A DNA stretch of 13,344 nucleotides from Deinococcus sp. (GCA_018260275.1 JAGLBK010000059.1:1-13344); one strand, 5' to 3'. Shown: positions 1-6,544, counted from the stretch's first letter. Notes: generated from the sequence alone by a model not told the origin. Program-made: numbers and translations.

Positions 1-73
1 GGTGCTATATCGCCAACATCCGGCTGATGCTCAGACGCCTTGAACCTGCTCGAGAGGCTTCATAAACACGCTC
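1..73 (+). mobile_element. right end of an insertion sequence (partial, left part outside window)
   Basis: Read inward from position 73 on the minus strand, the end is GAGCGTGTTTATGAAGCC. It is followed outside by TA (74-75). The MITE-like element at 8815-8993 has ends starting GAGCAGTTTGCATAA and GAGCAGCTTTCATCA and is also flanked by TA. The shared GAGC start, the TTT-AT pattern and the TA flank suggest one family of ends, but the similarity is loose. The left end of this IS lies outside the window, so the inverted repeat cannot be verified. Confidence 0.33.
3..65 (+). CDS. 3' end of a probable IS5-type transposase (partial)
   Basis: A reading frame open from the left edge ends at TAA (63-65). 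It encodes 20 residues, CYIANIRLMLRRLEPAREAS. The hydrophobic, then arginine-rich helix ending in LMLRRL resembles C-termini of IS5-family DDE transposases, but this is recall and not an alignment. The stop codon falls inside a sequence that looks like the right terminal inverted repeat of an insertion sequence (56-73), as is common in compact IS elements. The fragment is very short, so the call depends mainly on this context. It could instead be the tail of an unrelated gene. Confidence 0.33.
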   Translation, partial: CYIANIRLMLRRLEPAREAS

Positions 74-133
74 TAAGCCATTTTGCACTGTTCCTGTCAG
101 GGCCGGTGCGCCATGCTGTACGCCGAGGTCGCT

Positions 134-559
134 ATGCCCAACGATGTTCAATTGCCCGTGCCCCTGAAAGTCACCGCCGCTCCTTCGCTGGAGCTGGCCG
201 CCTTTCTGAACCTGTGGCGTGACGAGAATTATGCGGGTATGGCACGCAAACTGCGCCTGCCGATGCATCCGGGACAGCGCAAAACGGCCCGTGAGGTGCG
301 CGGCGAGTACAAGTCGCGTGCGCTGCTCGACTTCCGCATTCTGGCAGTGCGCGATACCGACGCGGCGGCCAGCACGGTCACGGCGCTGCTCAGGTGCGCC
401 GAGGACGGCGAAACCCTGTCACGGCGCTGGCAGTTCCGGATGGTGTATCTGAACGCCCGGCATCAGCCGGTGCCACGCGATCAGTCGGGGGGGCGCTGGG
501 TGCCCGTGACCGTGGCGGTCTTGCCCGATCCGCCCGCGCCGGAGCCTTTGCAGGCGTAA
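134..559 (+). CDS. uncharacterised 141-residue protein
   Basis: I do not recognise this protein. The start at ATG 134 is chosen because GAGG (125-128) sits 5 nt upstream. TTG 83 and ATG 113 are also in frame but lack a comparable site. The predicted protein is soluble, with no signal peptide or membrane segment. It has a basic patch (about residues 36-58, rich in Arg and Lys) and a proline-rich C-terminus ending PDPPAPEPLQA. The C-terminal half reads like alternating beta-strand segments. The gene lies between an apparent IS end and nurA. Its stop codon TAA (557-559) is part of the first of three short direct repeats upstream of nurA. It is probably genus-specific, and no function is assigned. 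Confidence 0.65.
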   Translation: MPNDVQLPVPLKVTAAPSLELAAFLNLWRDENYAGMARKLRLPMHPGQRKTAREVRGEYKSRALLDFRILAVRDTDAAASTVTALLRCAEDGETLSRRWQFRMVYLNARHQPVPRDQSGGRWVPVTVAVLPDPPAPEPLQA

Positions 560-582
560 CGTGGGCGTAACCCAGGCGTAAC
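553..582 (+). repeat. three phased GGCGTAAC direct repeats upstream of nurA
   Basis: GGCGTAAC occurs three times, at 553-560, 564-571 and 575-582. The start-to-start spacing is exactly 11 bp and the spacers are 3 nt (GTG, CCA). The first copy includes the stop codon of the upstream gene. The last copy ends 26 nt before the nurA -10 box. A period of about one helical turn would put all copies on one face of the DNA, as in binding sites for cooperative regulators. It could also be local slippage of an 11-bp unit. Confidence 0.6.
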
Positions 583-608
583 ACCGCGCCCGGTTTTTGT
601 TCTGGCCG

Positions 609-614
609 TACAAT
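609..614 (+). promoter_or_regulatory. nurA -10 box (leaderless type)
   Basis: TACAAT fits TANNNT and matches TATAAT in 5 of 6 positions. It ends 7 nt before ATG 622, so transcription should begin at or next to the start codon. No Shine-Dalgarno sequence precedes the ATG, and I see no convincing -35 box. The same arrangement recurs at several other genes in this window. Confidence 0.6.
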
Positions 615-621
615 ACTCGCT

Positions 622-1668
622 ATGCGTATTCGTCTCGACCCCTGGCCTATTGATACCCTGGACGGCCAGCTGACCCTGGAGCCGTTTAAGGGGCTGGTCT
701 TTAATGTAGAAACCGACGGCTGGCACGCCATTGCGGCGCAGGCCATTCCGGCACGGGTGCGGCAGATTTGTGTGGTGGACGGTAAGCCGCGTATGGAAGC
801 CCGTCTGTTGCTGGAGGATGAAACCGGGACACTCAGTCTGGCGGGTTTTGGGGCGTTCGTGGTGGGGGCGGTCAGCCTTTGCCCGCATGGTTCGCGGCAG
901 GCCGAACTCCGCGAGGTCAAGGCCCAGCGGGTGCTGGCCTACAGCGGCGACCTGAAGCTGGAGCCGACCCGCCTGAGTCCGCGTAACCCGCACACTGGGC
1001 TACTGGAATACGCGCCCGTGACCTTTGCCGGAGCGCAGCTGGAAGGGGCCAAAGCGCGGGTGCAAAGGCTGATGCTGGACGCCGAGCAGCAACTCAGCCG
1101 CGACCTCGCCTCAGTGATGCCGTTAGACGAAACCGACCAGAACGTGCTGCCCGAAACGCTGGTGTTGCAGGACGGCCCCGTGCGCGTGGGCGAGGCAGGC
1201 CGGGCGGTCATCGGCTGCGTCAAGACCCTGCACACCGATTACCTCGGCGCTGACCGCATCGGCCTGCTGGGTACACTGAAACCCGGCGAACGCACGCCGA
1301 TTCTGCGCTTCACGGTGGGCGACCGGGGCGACGGCAGCTCCAGCGGACGCGAGCAGCGCTTTACCTGGTATGTGCGCCTCAGCGAGCCACCGTTCTATCA
1401 GCACCCGCTGGCCGGGGTCATGCGCCTGGAGATGCACGCCCCCGAGGATGTGGATTTCGTACCCCGCGCCGTGCTGGACGCCGCCAACCTCAGCGGCACG
1501 CTGCTGGGCCGCCTCGCCAGTGCGCCGCATAAGGACGCCCGCGCCCCGCAGAACCTGATTCCCACCGCCGCGCTGGAACAGGCCATGAGCCGCGCCATGG
1601 GCAGCCAGGAACTGGTGACGCGTCGCATCCGCAGTCATCTGGCCCGCGAAATCGGAGCTGTCGCATGA
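622..1668 (+). CDS. nurA: NurA nuclease (DNA end resection)
   Basis: NurA is a nuclease that works with the HerA translocase to process DNA ends during recombinational repair. The 348-residue protein has an acidic motif in VVDGKPRMEARLL (Asp53) near the N-terminus, a second in LVLQDGPVRVG (Asp184), Lys201 in GCVKTLH, and His261 in the C-terminal HPLAGVMRLEM segment. These are the spaced acidic and basic positions expected of NurA's RNase H-like fold. The length is normal for bacterial NurA. ATG 622 is supported by the TACAAT box 7 nt upstream. The gene overlaps herA by 4 nt (ATGA), so the two subunits are probably made by coupled translation. The identification rests on these motifs plus the herA neighbour and is strong. 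Confidence 0.88.
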   Translation: MRIRLDPWPIDTLDGQLTLEPFKGLVFNVETDGWHAIAAQAIPARVRQICVVDGKPRMEARLLLEDETGTLSLAGFGAFVVGAVSLCPHGSRQAELREVKAQRVLAYSGDLKLEPTRLSPRNPHTGLLEYAPVTFAGAQLEGAKARVQRLMLDAEQQLSRDLASVMPLDETDQNVLPETLVLQDGPVRVGEAGRAVIGCVKTLHTDYLGADRIGLLGTLKPGERTPILRFTVGDRGDGSSSGREQRFTWYVRLSEPPFYQHPLAGVMRLEMHAPEDVDFVPRAVLDAANLSGTLLGRLASAPHKDARAPQNLIPTAALEQAMSRAMGSQELVTRRIRSHLAREIGAVA

Positions 1669-3524
1669 CCCAGAACCTCAAACTTTCTAACCCTGGCTCA
1701 ACTCAACCCCCCGCCCGTATCGGCATGGTGCTAGGCACCGAGGACGTGACCCCGACCATCTTCTGGTTCGCGGTATCGGCGGGCGCGAGTGTGCAGCTCG
1801 ACGACCTGGTGGTGGTGGAAACCCAGCGCCCCGACGGCAAAACGGTCACTTTTTACGGTCTGGTGGACAATGTGCGTAAGCGCCACGAGGGCGTCACCTT
1901 CGAGTCGGATGTCGAGGACGTGGTCGCCGGAGTCCTGCCCGCCAGCGTCAGCTACGCGGCGCGGGTGCTGGTCACGCGGGTGGACCCCGAAAATTTCATT
2001 CCGCCGCAGCCCGGCGATGTGGTGCGCCACGCCCGTGGTCACGAGTTGGACATGGCCCTCAGCGCCGACAAGATGAAGGAAGGGGCCTTTCCGGGCGGGC
2101 TGCTGGCCGACGGGCAACCCCTGCCGCTGAACTTCCGCTTCGTCAACGGCGAGCAGGGCGGGCATATCAACATCTCGGGCATCTCGGGCGTGGCGACCAA
2201 GACCAGCTACGCGCTGTTTTTGCTGCACTCCATTTTTACCAGCGGCGTGATGGACAGAGTCGGCCTCGGCAGCGGCCAGGGCGGGACTTCCAGTGGACGG
2301 GCCATCATCTTCAACGTCAAGGGCGAGGATTTGCTGTTTCTGGACAAGCCCAACAACAAGGTGGCCGACAAGGAGGCCGAGGCCAGCGCCGCCAAGGGCT
2401 TTGCCGCCGACCGCTACACCATGCTGGGGCTGCCGCGTCAGCCGTTCCGCGACACCCAGTTTCTGGCCCCGCCGCGTTCGGGGGCGTCCGGCGACGCGAT
2501 TGTGCCCAACACCGACCAGCGCAGTGAGGGCGTCACGCCGTTCATCTTCAGCCTGCGCGAGTTCTGCGCCCGGCGGATGCTGGAATATGTCTTTTCCGAC
2601 TCGGCGGGCAGCCTCAACCTGGGCTACGTGATTGGCAACGTCGAGGAAAAACTGTTCCGGCTGGCGAACGCCCAGACCGCGCCCGGCACGCACCTGAGCG
2701 TCACCGACTGGCGGCCCGACGAGCAGACTGAAGTTCCCGAGGGCATCGACTGGGGCGACGTGGGCGACATTCAGATTAAAACCTTCGACCACCTGATTTC
2801 GTACCTGGAATACAAGCTGCTCGAAGAAAACGACGGTGCGGGCGACAAAAAATGGGTGCTGAATCAGGCCCAGGGCACGCTGCGGGCCTTTACCCGCCGC
2901 CTGCGCGGGGTGCAAAAGCACCTCTCGCCCCTGATTCGCGGCGACCTGACCCCTGCCCAGGCCGAAAAATACCGCCCCAACCTGCTGCGCGGCGCACAAC
3001 TGAGCGTGGTGGACATCCACAACCTCTCCGGCCCGGCGCAGATGTTCGTGGTGGGCGTGCTGCTGCGCGAGGTCTTCGAGCACAAGGAAAGATATGGGCG
3101 GCAGGACACGGTTTTTGTGGTGCTGGACGAGCTGAACAAGTACGCCCCCCGCGACGATTCCAGCCCCATCAAGGACGTGCTGCTGGAAATCGCCGAGCGT
3201 GGCCGCAGCCTGGGCATTATCCTGATTGGGGCGCAGCAGACCGCCAGCGAGGTCGAGCGCCGCATCGTGAGCAACGCCACCATAAGGGTGGTGGGCCGCC
3301 TGGATTTGGCCGAAGCCGAGCGCCCCGAGTACCGCTTTTTGCCCCAGAGTTTCCGGGGCCGCGCCGGGATTCTGCAACCCGGCACGATGCTGGTCAGCCA
3401 GCCCGACGTGCCCAACCCGGTGCTGATCAACTACCCCTTTCCGGCCTGGGCCACCCGCAAGGACGAGGTAGACGACCTGAATGGGCGAGACGCGGCAGAT
3501 GTCGGGGACGACTGGTTACGATGA
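1665..3524 (+). CDS. herA: HerA-type hexameric DNA translocase ATPase
   Basis: HerA is a FtsK-like ring ATPase that drives DNA through the NurA nuclease. The 619-residue protein has an N-terminal beta-rich HAS-barrel-like region (about residues 18-120), a P-loop region around residues 169-181, and Walker B VFVVLDELNKYAP (483-495, Asp488-Glu489). A conserved segment IAERGRSLGIILIGAQQTASEV (509-530) carries candidate arginine-finger and sensor residues, followed by SNATIRVVGRLD (536-547). The P-loop reads GISGVATKTS rather than GxxxxGKT: Lys179-Thr180 are kept, but Thr replaces the Gly before Lys. I recall this variant from bacterial DUF87 proteins. The start overlaps nurA by 4 nt, and the stop overlaps the barstar-like gene in the same ATGA manner. 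Confidence 0.9.
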   Translation: MTQNLKLSNPGSTQPPARIGMVLGTEDVTPTIFWFAVSAGASVQLDDLVVVETQRPDGKTVTFYGLVDNVRKRHEGVTFESDVEDVVAGVLPASVSYAARVLVTRVDPENFIPPQPGDVVRHARGHELDMALSADKMKEGAFPGGLLADGQPLPLNFRFVNGEQGGHINISGISGVATKTSYALFLLHSIFTSGVMDRVGLGSGQGGTSSGRAIIFNVKGEDLLFLDKPNNKVADKEAEASAAKGFAADRYTMLGLPRQPFRDTQFLAPPRSGASGDAIVPNTDQRSEGVTPFIFSLREFCARRMLEYVFSDSAGSLNLGYVIGNVEEKLFRLANAQTAPGTHLSVTDWRPDEQTEVPEGIDWGDVGDIQIKTFDHLISYLEYKLLEENDGAGDKKWVLNQAQGTLRAFTRRLRGVQKHLSPLIRGDLTPAQAEKYRPNLLRGAQLSVVDIHNLSGPAQMFVVGVLLREVFEHKERYGRQDTVFVVLDELNKYAPRDDSSPIKDVLLEIAERGRSLGIILIGAQQTASEVERRIVSNATIRVVGRLDLAEAERPEYRFLPQSFRGRAGILQPGTMLVSQPDVPNPVLINYPFPAWATRKDEVDDLNGRDAADVGDDWLR

Positions 3525-3838
3525 CTGAATTCTCTGACGATGATTGCGTGGTTTTGGATGAGGCGGTCACGATTGACTGTGAAGGCATCACGAGCACTTA
3601 CGAATTCTGGCGGCGCTATGTGAAAGGGGCTGATGTTTACAGTCCCCATATCTTTGGGCGCAATTTTATAGCTCTACGCGACGCTTTCTGGGGTGGCCCC
3701 GGTATGCCGCGTTACCGGGAGATTCGGTTTAAAAATAGCCAGGCGCTTGCCCCCTTTGAGAATTTCTTGGGAGCTTTGCAGACTTTGGCCCAAGAAGAGG
3801 CCGCGAAGCCCGCTGGTTTCCGCTTGATTCTGGAGTAA
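3521..3838 (+). CDS. barstar-family (RNase inhibitor-like) protein
   Basis: This 105-residue protein resembles barstar, which blocks the RNase barnase by binding its active site. The key segment SPHIFGRNFIALRDAFWGG (41-59) aligns with barstar's YYGENLDALWDCL helix. The Gly, Asn and final Asp (barstar Asp39) are kept, while barstar Asp35 is Ile50 here. A later helix, ENFLGALQTLAQEEA (80-94), and the ending GFRLILE match barstar's second interface helix and last strand. The start codon is within the herA stop (ATGA), so translation is probably coupled to herA. GC content is about 52% by my count, clearly below the flanking genes, which suggests later acquisition. No cognate RNase gene is visible. 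The fold call is good; the inhibitor role is inference. Confidence 0.72.
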   Translation: MTEFSDDDCVVLDEAVTIDCEGITSTYEFWRRYVKGADVYSPHIFGRNFIALRDAFWGGPGMPRYREIRFKNSQALAPFENFLGALQTLAQEEAAKPAGFRLILE

Positions 3839-3840
3839 CG

Positions 3841-4374
3841 ATGACCAGAATCCTGCTGACCGGCGTTTCGGGCAACGGCAAATCCACCGTGTTGGAGGAG
3901 CTTTCCCGGCGCGGCTACGCGGCCATAGACACCGACTCCGATGAGTGGTCGGTCTGGCGCGAGGACGCCTACGGCAACCCCGACTGGGTGTGGCGCGAGC
4001 CGGAAATGGCCGCGCTGCTGGCCCGGTTTGCTCCGGCGGAGGGCCGAGGCCCGCTGTTCGTGGGCGGCTGCAAGTCCAACCAGCAGGCGTTTTATGACCG
4101 TTTCGAGCAGGTGGCGCTGCTGAGTGCCCCGCCGGAGGTCATCATTCGGCGGGTGGCGGGGCGCACCAACAACCCGTTCGGCAGGACCCGCGAGGACCAG
4201 GAGATGATTCTGGAACACCTCCGCGACGTGGAGCCGCTGCTGCGGGCGGGCGCGAGTCTGGACCTCCGCACTGACCACCTGAGCGCCGTGCAGGTGGCCG
4301 ACGTGCTGGAGGCGCTGGCGGTGGGCCGCGCTGCCCGACTTTTGGTGGACGCGCCTGGTCTGCCCACGCCTTAG
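3841..4374 (+). CDS. small P-loop kinase / AAA-type NTP-binding protein
   Basis: This 177-residue protein has the layout of small nucleotide- or metabolite-phosphorylating kinases. The Walker A is GVSGNGKST (8-16) and an acceptor-side motif IDTDSDEW lies at 29-36. A strand-turn FVGGCKSNQ is at 73-81. The lid-like arginine-rich segment RRVAGRTNNPFGRT (103-116) is followed by a long helix. It resembles shikimate-kinase-like or AAA_33-type ATP-binding proteins, and the substrate cannot be read from sequence. GGAG (3832-3835) lies 5 nt before ATG 3841, and the gap to the preceding stop is 2 nt, so it is probably cotranscribed with nurA, herA and the barstar-like gene. Its stop codon TAG is also the start of a TAGCCT box for the next gene. 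Confidence 0.75.
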   Translation: MTRILLTGVSGNGKSTVLEELSRRGYAAIDTDSDEWSVWREDAYGNPDWVWREPEMAALLARFAPAEGRGPLFVGGCKSNQQAFYDRFEQVALLSAPPEVIIRRVAGRTNNPFGRTREDQEMILEHLRDVEPLLRAGASLDLRTDHLSAVQVADVLEALAVGRAARLLVDAPGLPTP

Positions 4375-4377
4375 CCT
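4372..4377 (+). promoter_or_regulatory. possible leaderless -10 box for the membrane protein gene
   Basis: TAGCCT fits TANNNT and ends 6 nt before ATG 4384. Its first three bases are the stop codon of the upstream kinase gene. There is no obvious -35 box and no Shine-Dalgarno sequence before the ATG. The identical hexamer, with the same 6-nt spacing and the same use of a stop codon, occurs at 11852-11857. Confidence 0.4.
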
Positions 4378-4383
4378 GTTGCC

Positions 4384-4995
4384 ATGCCTCCCTATCGCCG
4401 CCGCCTGACCGTGTGGGCCGTGCTTTGCCTCGTCGCCGCGCTCTTGCTCTACGGCGTGTGCTGGCTGGATACCGCGATGGCCGGGCAAAGCTGGAACGAC
4501 TCCGACCCGTTTCCCTATGCCAGCGCCGACTCGGTTCGCTTTGGCCTCGGCGGGCTGCGCTACTTCTATCGGGGCCACCTGCTGACCGGGCCACACATCG
4601 GGTATCCGCTGATGCTGGGGATGCTGGCGCTCAATACGTTGGGGCTATGGCTAGCGCGGGGTTGGGGACAGCAGGCGCAGCGCATGTTACGGGTCAGCGT
4701 TATTTCTCTGTTGCTGATGCTGGGGCTTGGCTTGCCTCTGCTCAGGGTGGCCGAGTGGAGTCATAACCGCCTGCTGGGACGGAGCGATGTGATGTCGGTA
4801 CGCGTCGGCCCGGCGTCCTTTCATCTGGAGCGGTGTCTGGTGCGTGAAACTGGTGGGCTCTGTACCACTCCTGAAACCCTGAATCTGCCCAACCCGGCGG
4901 CCTGGGGCGTGCTGGGGCTGGCTTTGACCGGGATTGTCGGACTGCGCCGTGAAAGGTCACTCAGAAAAAGGGCGATGCAGGACAACTGGGCCTGA
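4384..4995 (+). CDS. uncharacterised four-helix membrane protein
   Basis: I do not recognise the family. The 203-residue protein has four likely membrane segments: about 9-28 (TVWAVLCLVAALLLYGVCWL), 74-92, 102-121 and 173-187. A short basic N-terminus (YRRR) and a basic C-terminus (RRERSLRKRA) suggest both ends are cytoplasmic. The loop between helices 1 and 2 (about 30-72) is rich in Asp, Tyr and Gly. The loop between helices 3 and 4 holds two cysteines (Cys151, Cys160) in ERCLVRETGGLCTT that could form a disulfide outside the cell. The start is 9 nt after the kinase stop. It may be read both from the nurA operon and from its own TAGCCT box. It converges with the NlpC/P60 gene. Confidence 0.65.
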   Translation: MPPYRRRLTVWAVLCLVAALLLYGVCWLDTAMAGQSWNDSDPFPYASADSVRFGLGGLRYFYRGHLLTGPHIGYPLMLGMLALNTLGLWLARGWGQQAQRMLRVSVISLLLMLGLGLPLLRVAEWSHNRLLGRSDVMSVRVGPASFHLERCLVRETGGLCTTPETLNLPNPAAWGVLGLALTGIVGLRRERSLRKRAMQDNWA

Positions 4996-5008
4996 ACGGG
5001 GCGGCATG

Positions 5009-5057
5009 AAAAAGTCCCCACCTGCGCGGCGGGGAGCTGTGTCGAGTGAAGGTGGGG
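5009..5057 (-). terminator. intrinsic terminator of the NlpC/P60 gene
   Basis: Reading the minus strand, CCCCACCT (5057-5050) pairs over 8 bp with AGGTGGGG (5023-5016), with a 26-nt loop. This is followed by AC and five Ts (5013-5009). The hairpin begins 11 nt past the stop codon at 5068. On the plus strand it has no T-run, though the stem could also slow transcription from the convergent membrane gene. Confidence 0.75.
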
Positions 5058-5067
5058 GGTGCGGGCC

Positions 5068-5808
5068 TCAGCCCATGATGCGGCGGGCGCCCATGTAGCG
5101 GCGTGCCCAGTAGGGGTTGCTGAACAGCGGCTCGACCATAGTGCGGCCAAAGTAGCTGTTGGCTCCGGCCATCATGCCGTTGCCCAGGTAAATGCCCACG
5201 TGGCTGGCGGGAACGCCGGTAGTGTTGAAGAATACCAGGTCGCCGGGGCGCAGGTCGCGGCTGCTGACAGCCCTCCCGGTGCGGAACTGGCTGGCGGCGG
5301 TGCGGGGCAGGCGAATCCCCATCTGCTGAAACACGCGCATGGTAAAGCCGCTGCAATCGATGCCGCGCCCACCTGTGCCGCCGTGCAGGTAGCGGATACC
5401 CAGGTAACGGCTGGCCGCCACGCTGATGTAGCTCCCGCCGCCGTTACGTGCTGGGGTCGCCATGGCCGTCTGGCTGGCGCGGGCCACCGTGCTCTTTGTG
5501 GTGGCCGTAGCAGCGGTGGTGGGCCGGGCGTGAACGGCGGCCAGCACCTGCGCGACGGGCGCAGCCGCCTGGGTAGCTGCGGCGTTAGCTTTGACAAAGC
5601 CGGAGCTGCCCGAGGTCTGAAGCACCTGTCCGGATTCGACTGTCGGGCTGCTCAGGTTGTTCAGGCGCATCAGCGCGTCGGGTTCGGTACCAGTTGCCTG
5701 AGCGATGGAAACCAGCGTGTCGCCGTTTTGAACGGTGTAGCTGGCAGCGCTCGCGGTGGCGAGGCTCAAAGCGGCAAGGGTGGTTAGCAGGATACGGGAA
5801 ACATTCAT
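5068..5808 (-). CDS. secreted LysM - NlpC/P60 peptidoglycan hydrolase
   Basis: This 246-residue exported enzyme should cleave peptide stems of peptidoglycan. It has a signal peptide (1-21, hydrophobic core ILLTTLAALSLA, then ATASAA). One LysM domain follows (about 23-66, YTVQNGDTLVSIAQATG). The linker is rich in Ala and Thr (about 70-122), and the C-terminal NlpC/P60 domain covers about 127-246. Catalytic Cys152 is in GIDCSGF and His203 in ASHVGIYLG. At the spacing where Spr-type enzymes carry the third polar residue (usually His), this protein reads GMMAGANS, giving Gly215 with Asn217 nearby. A run of six G (5812-5817) lies 3 nt before ATG 5808. TAAACT (5819-5824) and TAAGAT (5829-5834) are possible minus-strand -10 boxes. 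Confidence 0.88.
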   Translation of the reverse strand: MNVSRILLTTLAALSLATASAASYTVQNGDTLVSIAQATGTEPDALMRLNNLSSPTVESGQVLQTSGSSGFVKANAAATQAAAPVAQVLAAVHARPTTAATATTKSTVARASQTAMATPARNGGGSYISVAASRYLGIRYLHGGTGGRGIDCSGFTMRVFQQMGIRLPRTAASQFRTGRAVSSRDLRPGDLVFFNTTGVPASHVGIYLGNGMMAGANSYFGRTMVEPLFSNPYWARRYMGARRIMG

Positions 5809-5976
5809 CGACCCCCCAAGTTTAGCCCATCTTAATTTGCCATACCTTAATCCTTAGGGGAACTGACAACTTTTATGCGCCTATACGCCGCTTATGCGTC
5901 CGGGTGCCGGGGCGCATTCGCTGAAAATCCCTCTCCAGTTCAGTGTTCTCAGAAACTTACTCATAACTGACAGGGG

Positions 5977-6012
5977 CCGGAGAAAGCTTCTGCCTCACGG
6001 CCTTTTCTCCGG
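5977..6012. repeat. inverted repeat, 9-bp stem
   Basis: CCGGAGAAA (5977-5985) pairs perfectly with TTTCTCCGG (6004-6012). A further G-T pair is possible inside, leaving a 16-nt loop. Neither side is followed by a T-run, so it is not a standard terminator. It lies about 80 nt upstream of the TATACT box of the next gene. A regulatory site or a small RNA structure is possible, but nothing decides between them. Confidence 0.45.
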
Positions 6013-6091
6013 GGCTTCCAGATTCGCAAATCTCATCTTTCACATGTTTTTGAGGCGGGCCTAAAAACGGCGTATTTCTGGGAGGCGCGTC

Positions 6092-6123
6092 TATACTCAT
6101 GACGCCAAATAGTGCGCCGGAGG
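6092..6123 (+). promoter_or_regulatory. -10 box and ribosome-binding site of the 6128 gene
   Basis: TATACT (6092-6097) matches TATAAT in 5 of 6 positions. GGAGG (6119-6123) lies 4 nt before ATG 6128. This gene therefore has a leader of about 20-25 nt, unlike the leaderless arrangement at many neighbours. I see no clear -35 box. Confidence 0.5.
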
Positions 6124-6127
6124 ACCG

Positions 6128-6544
6128 ATGAAGGAAACGATGAATACCGAACAGATTTTGCAGGGTTTGAAGCATTACCGCCGCATCGCCCGGCAGGACA
6201 TGTTGCGCTCTGTAGAGACCTCGTACCCGGACGCCTTTATGAAACATGCCGAGGCGAGGCGCGAGATTTACGCCGACCTGAGCAGCTACGCCGAGCAGCA
6301 TGCCCCGGCAGACGTGATCGAGCACGCCCTGGAGCTATACCGCGACCTGCCGTTTGTCACGGGGACAGCCGCCCACGAGCACGCCGAAGTTAAGGGCCGG
6401 GAAAATGCTCTGGAGAACTTCTTTCTGCTTGTTGGCCTCGATCCCAAGACGCGCCGTGAAGCCCGTAGTAAGCGGCCTAAACTGGGTATGGCCGAAGCCG
6501 GAGAACCGTCTGCTGGCGGCCAGCCTGATCAAACGTCAGACTGA
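6128..6544 (+). CDS. uncharacterised 138-residue helical protein
   Basis: I do not recognise this protein. It is soluble, has no signal peptide, and its first 110 residues read as helices with many charged residues (MNTEQILQGLKHYRRIARQD; AEARREIYADLSSYAEQH; NALENFFLLVGLDPKT). The last 25 residues are rich in Gly, Ser and Pro and probably disordered. GGAGG 4 nt upstream supports ATG 6128; ATG 6140 is a second in-frame choice, with AAGGAA close by. The gene precedes the uracil-DNA glycosylase by 41 nt. They might share a transcript, but the glycosylase appears to have its own -10 box. Confidence 0.65.
   Translation: MKETMNTEQILQGLKHYRRIARQDMLRSVETSYPDAFMKHAEARREIYADLSSYAEQHAPADVIEHALELYRDLPFVTGTAAHEHAEVKGRENALENFFLLVGLDPKTRREARSKRPKLGMAEAGEPSAGGQPDQTSD

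Larger units (their letters stand above)
5809..6127. other. 319-nt intergenic region between divergent genes
   Basis: I see no gene here. The left end holds the ribosome-binding and possible promoter sequences of the minus-strand NlpC/P60 gene, and the right end holds the promoter and GGAGG of the plus-strand gene. The middle is AT-richer than its surroundings in places. It contains the heptamer TTATGCG twice (5873-5879, 5892-5898) and a hairpin at 5977-6012. No tRNA or known riboswitch was recognised. Confidence 0.5.

Noticed and set aside
83..133. Longer N-terminus (TTG 83 or ATG 113) for the first gene
   Set aside because: Only ATG 134 has a well-placed GAGG; the extra residues (MHCSCQGRCAMLYAEVA) look like translated leader.
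1731..3377. 548-residue open frame on the minus strand
   Set aside because: It is antisense to herA, with His/Gly/Val-rich composition typical of a high-GC shadow frame and no recognisable domain.
2852..3838. A 328-residue open frame that would fuse the barstar-like protein to an upstream region
   Set aside because: The upstream part runs out of frame through the end of herA, whose own frame has clear HerA motifs. The barstar-like homology starts only after ATG 3521.
622..4374. nurA-herA with the barstar-like gene as an anti-phage defence island
   Set aside because: The nurA-herA pair is the housekeeping repair type, and no Sir2, DUF4297 or other defence effector is present. Only the barstar-like gene is unusual, and it is reported separately.
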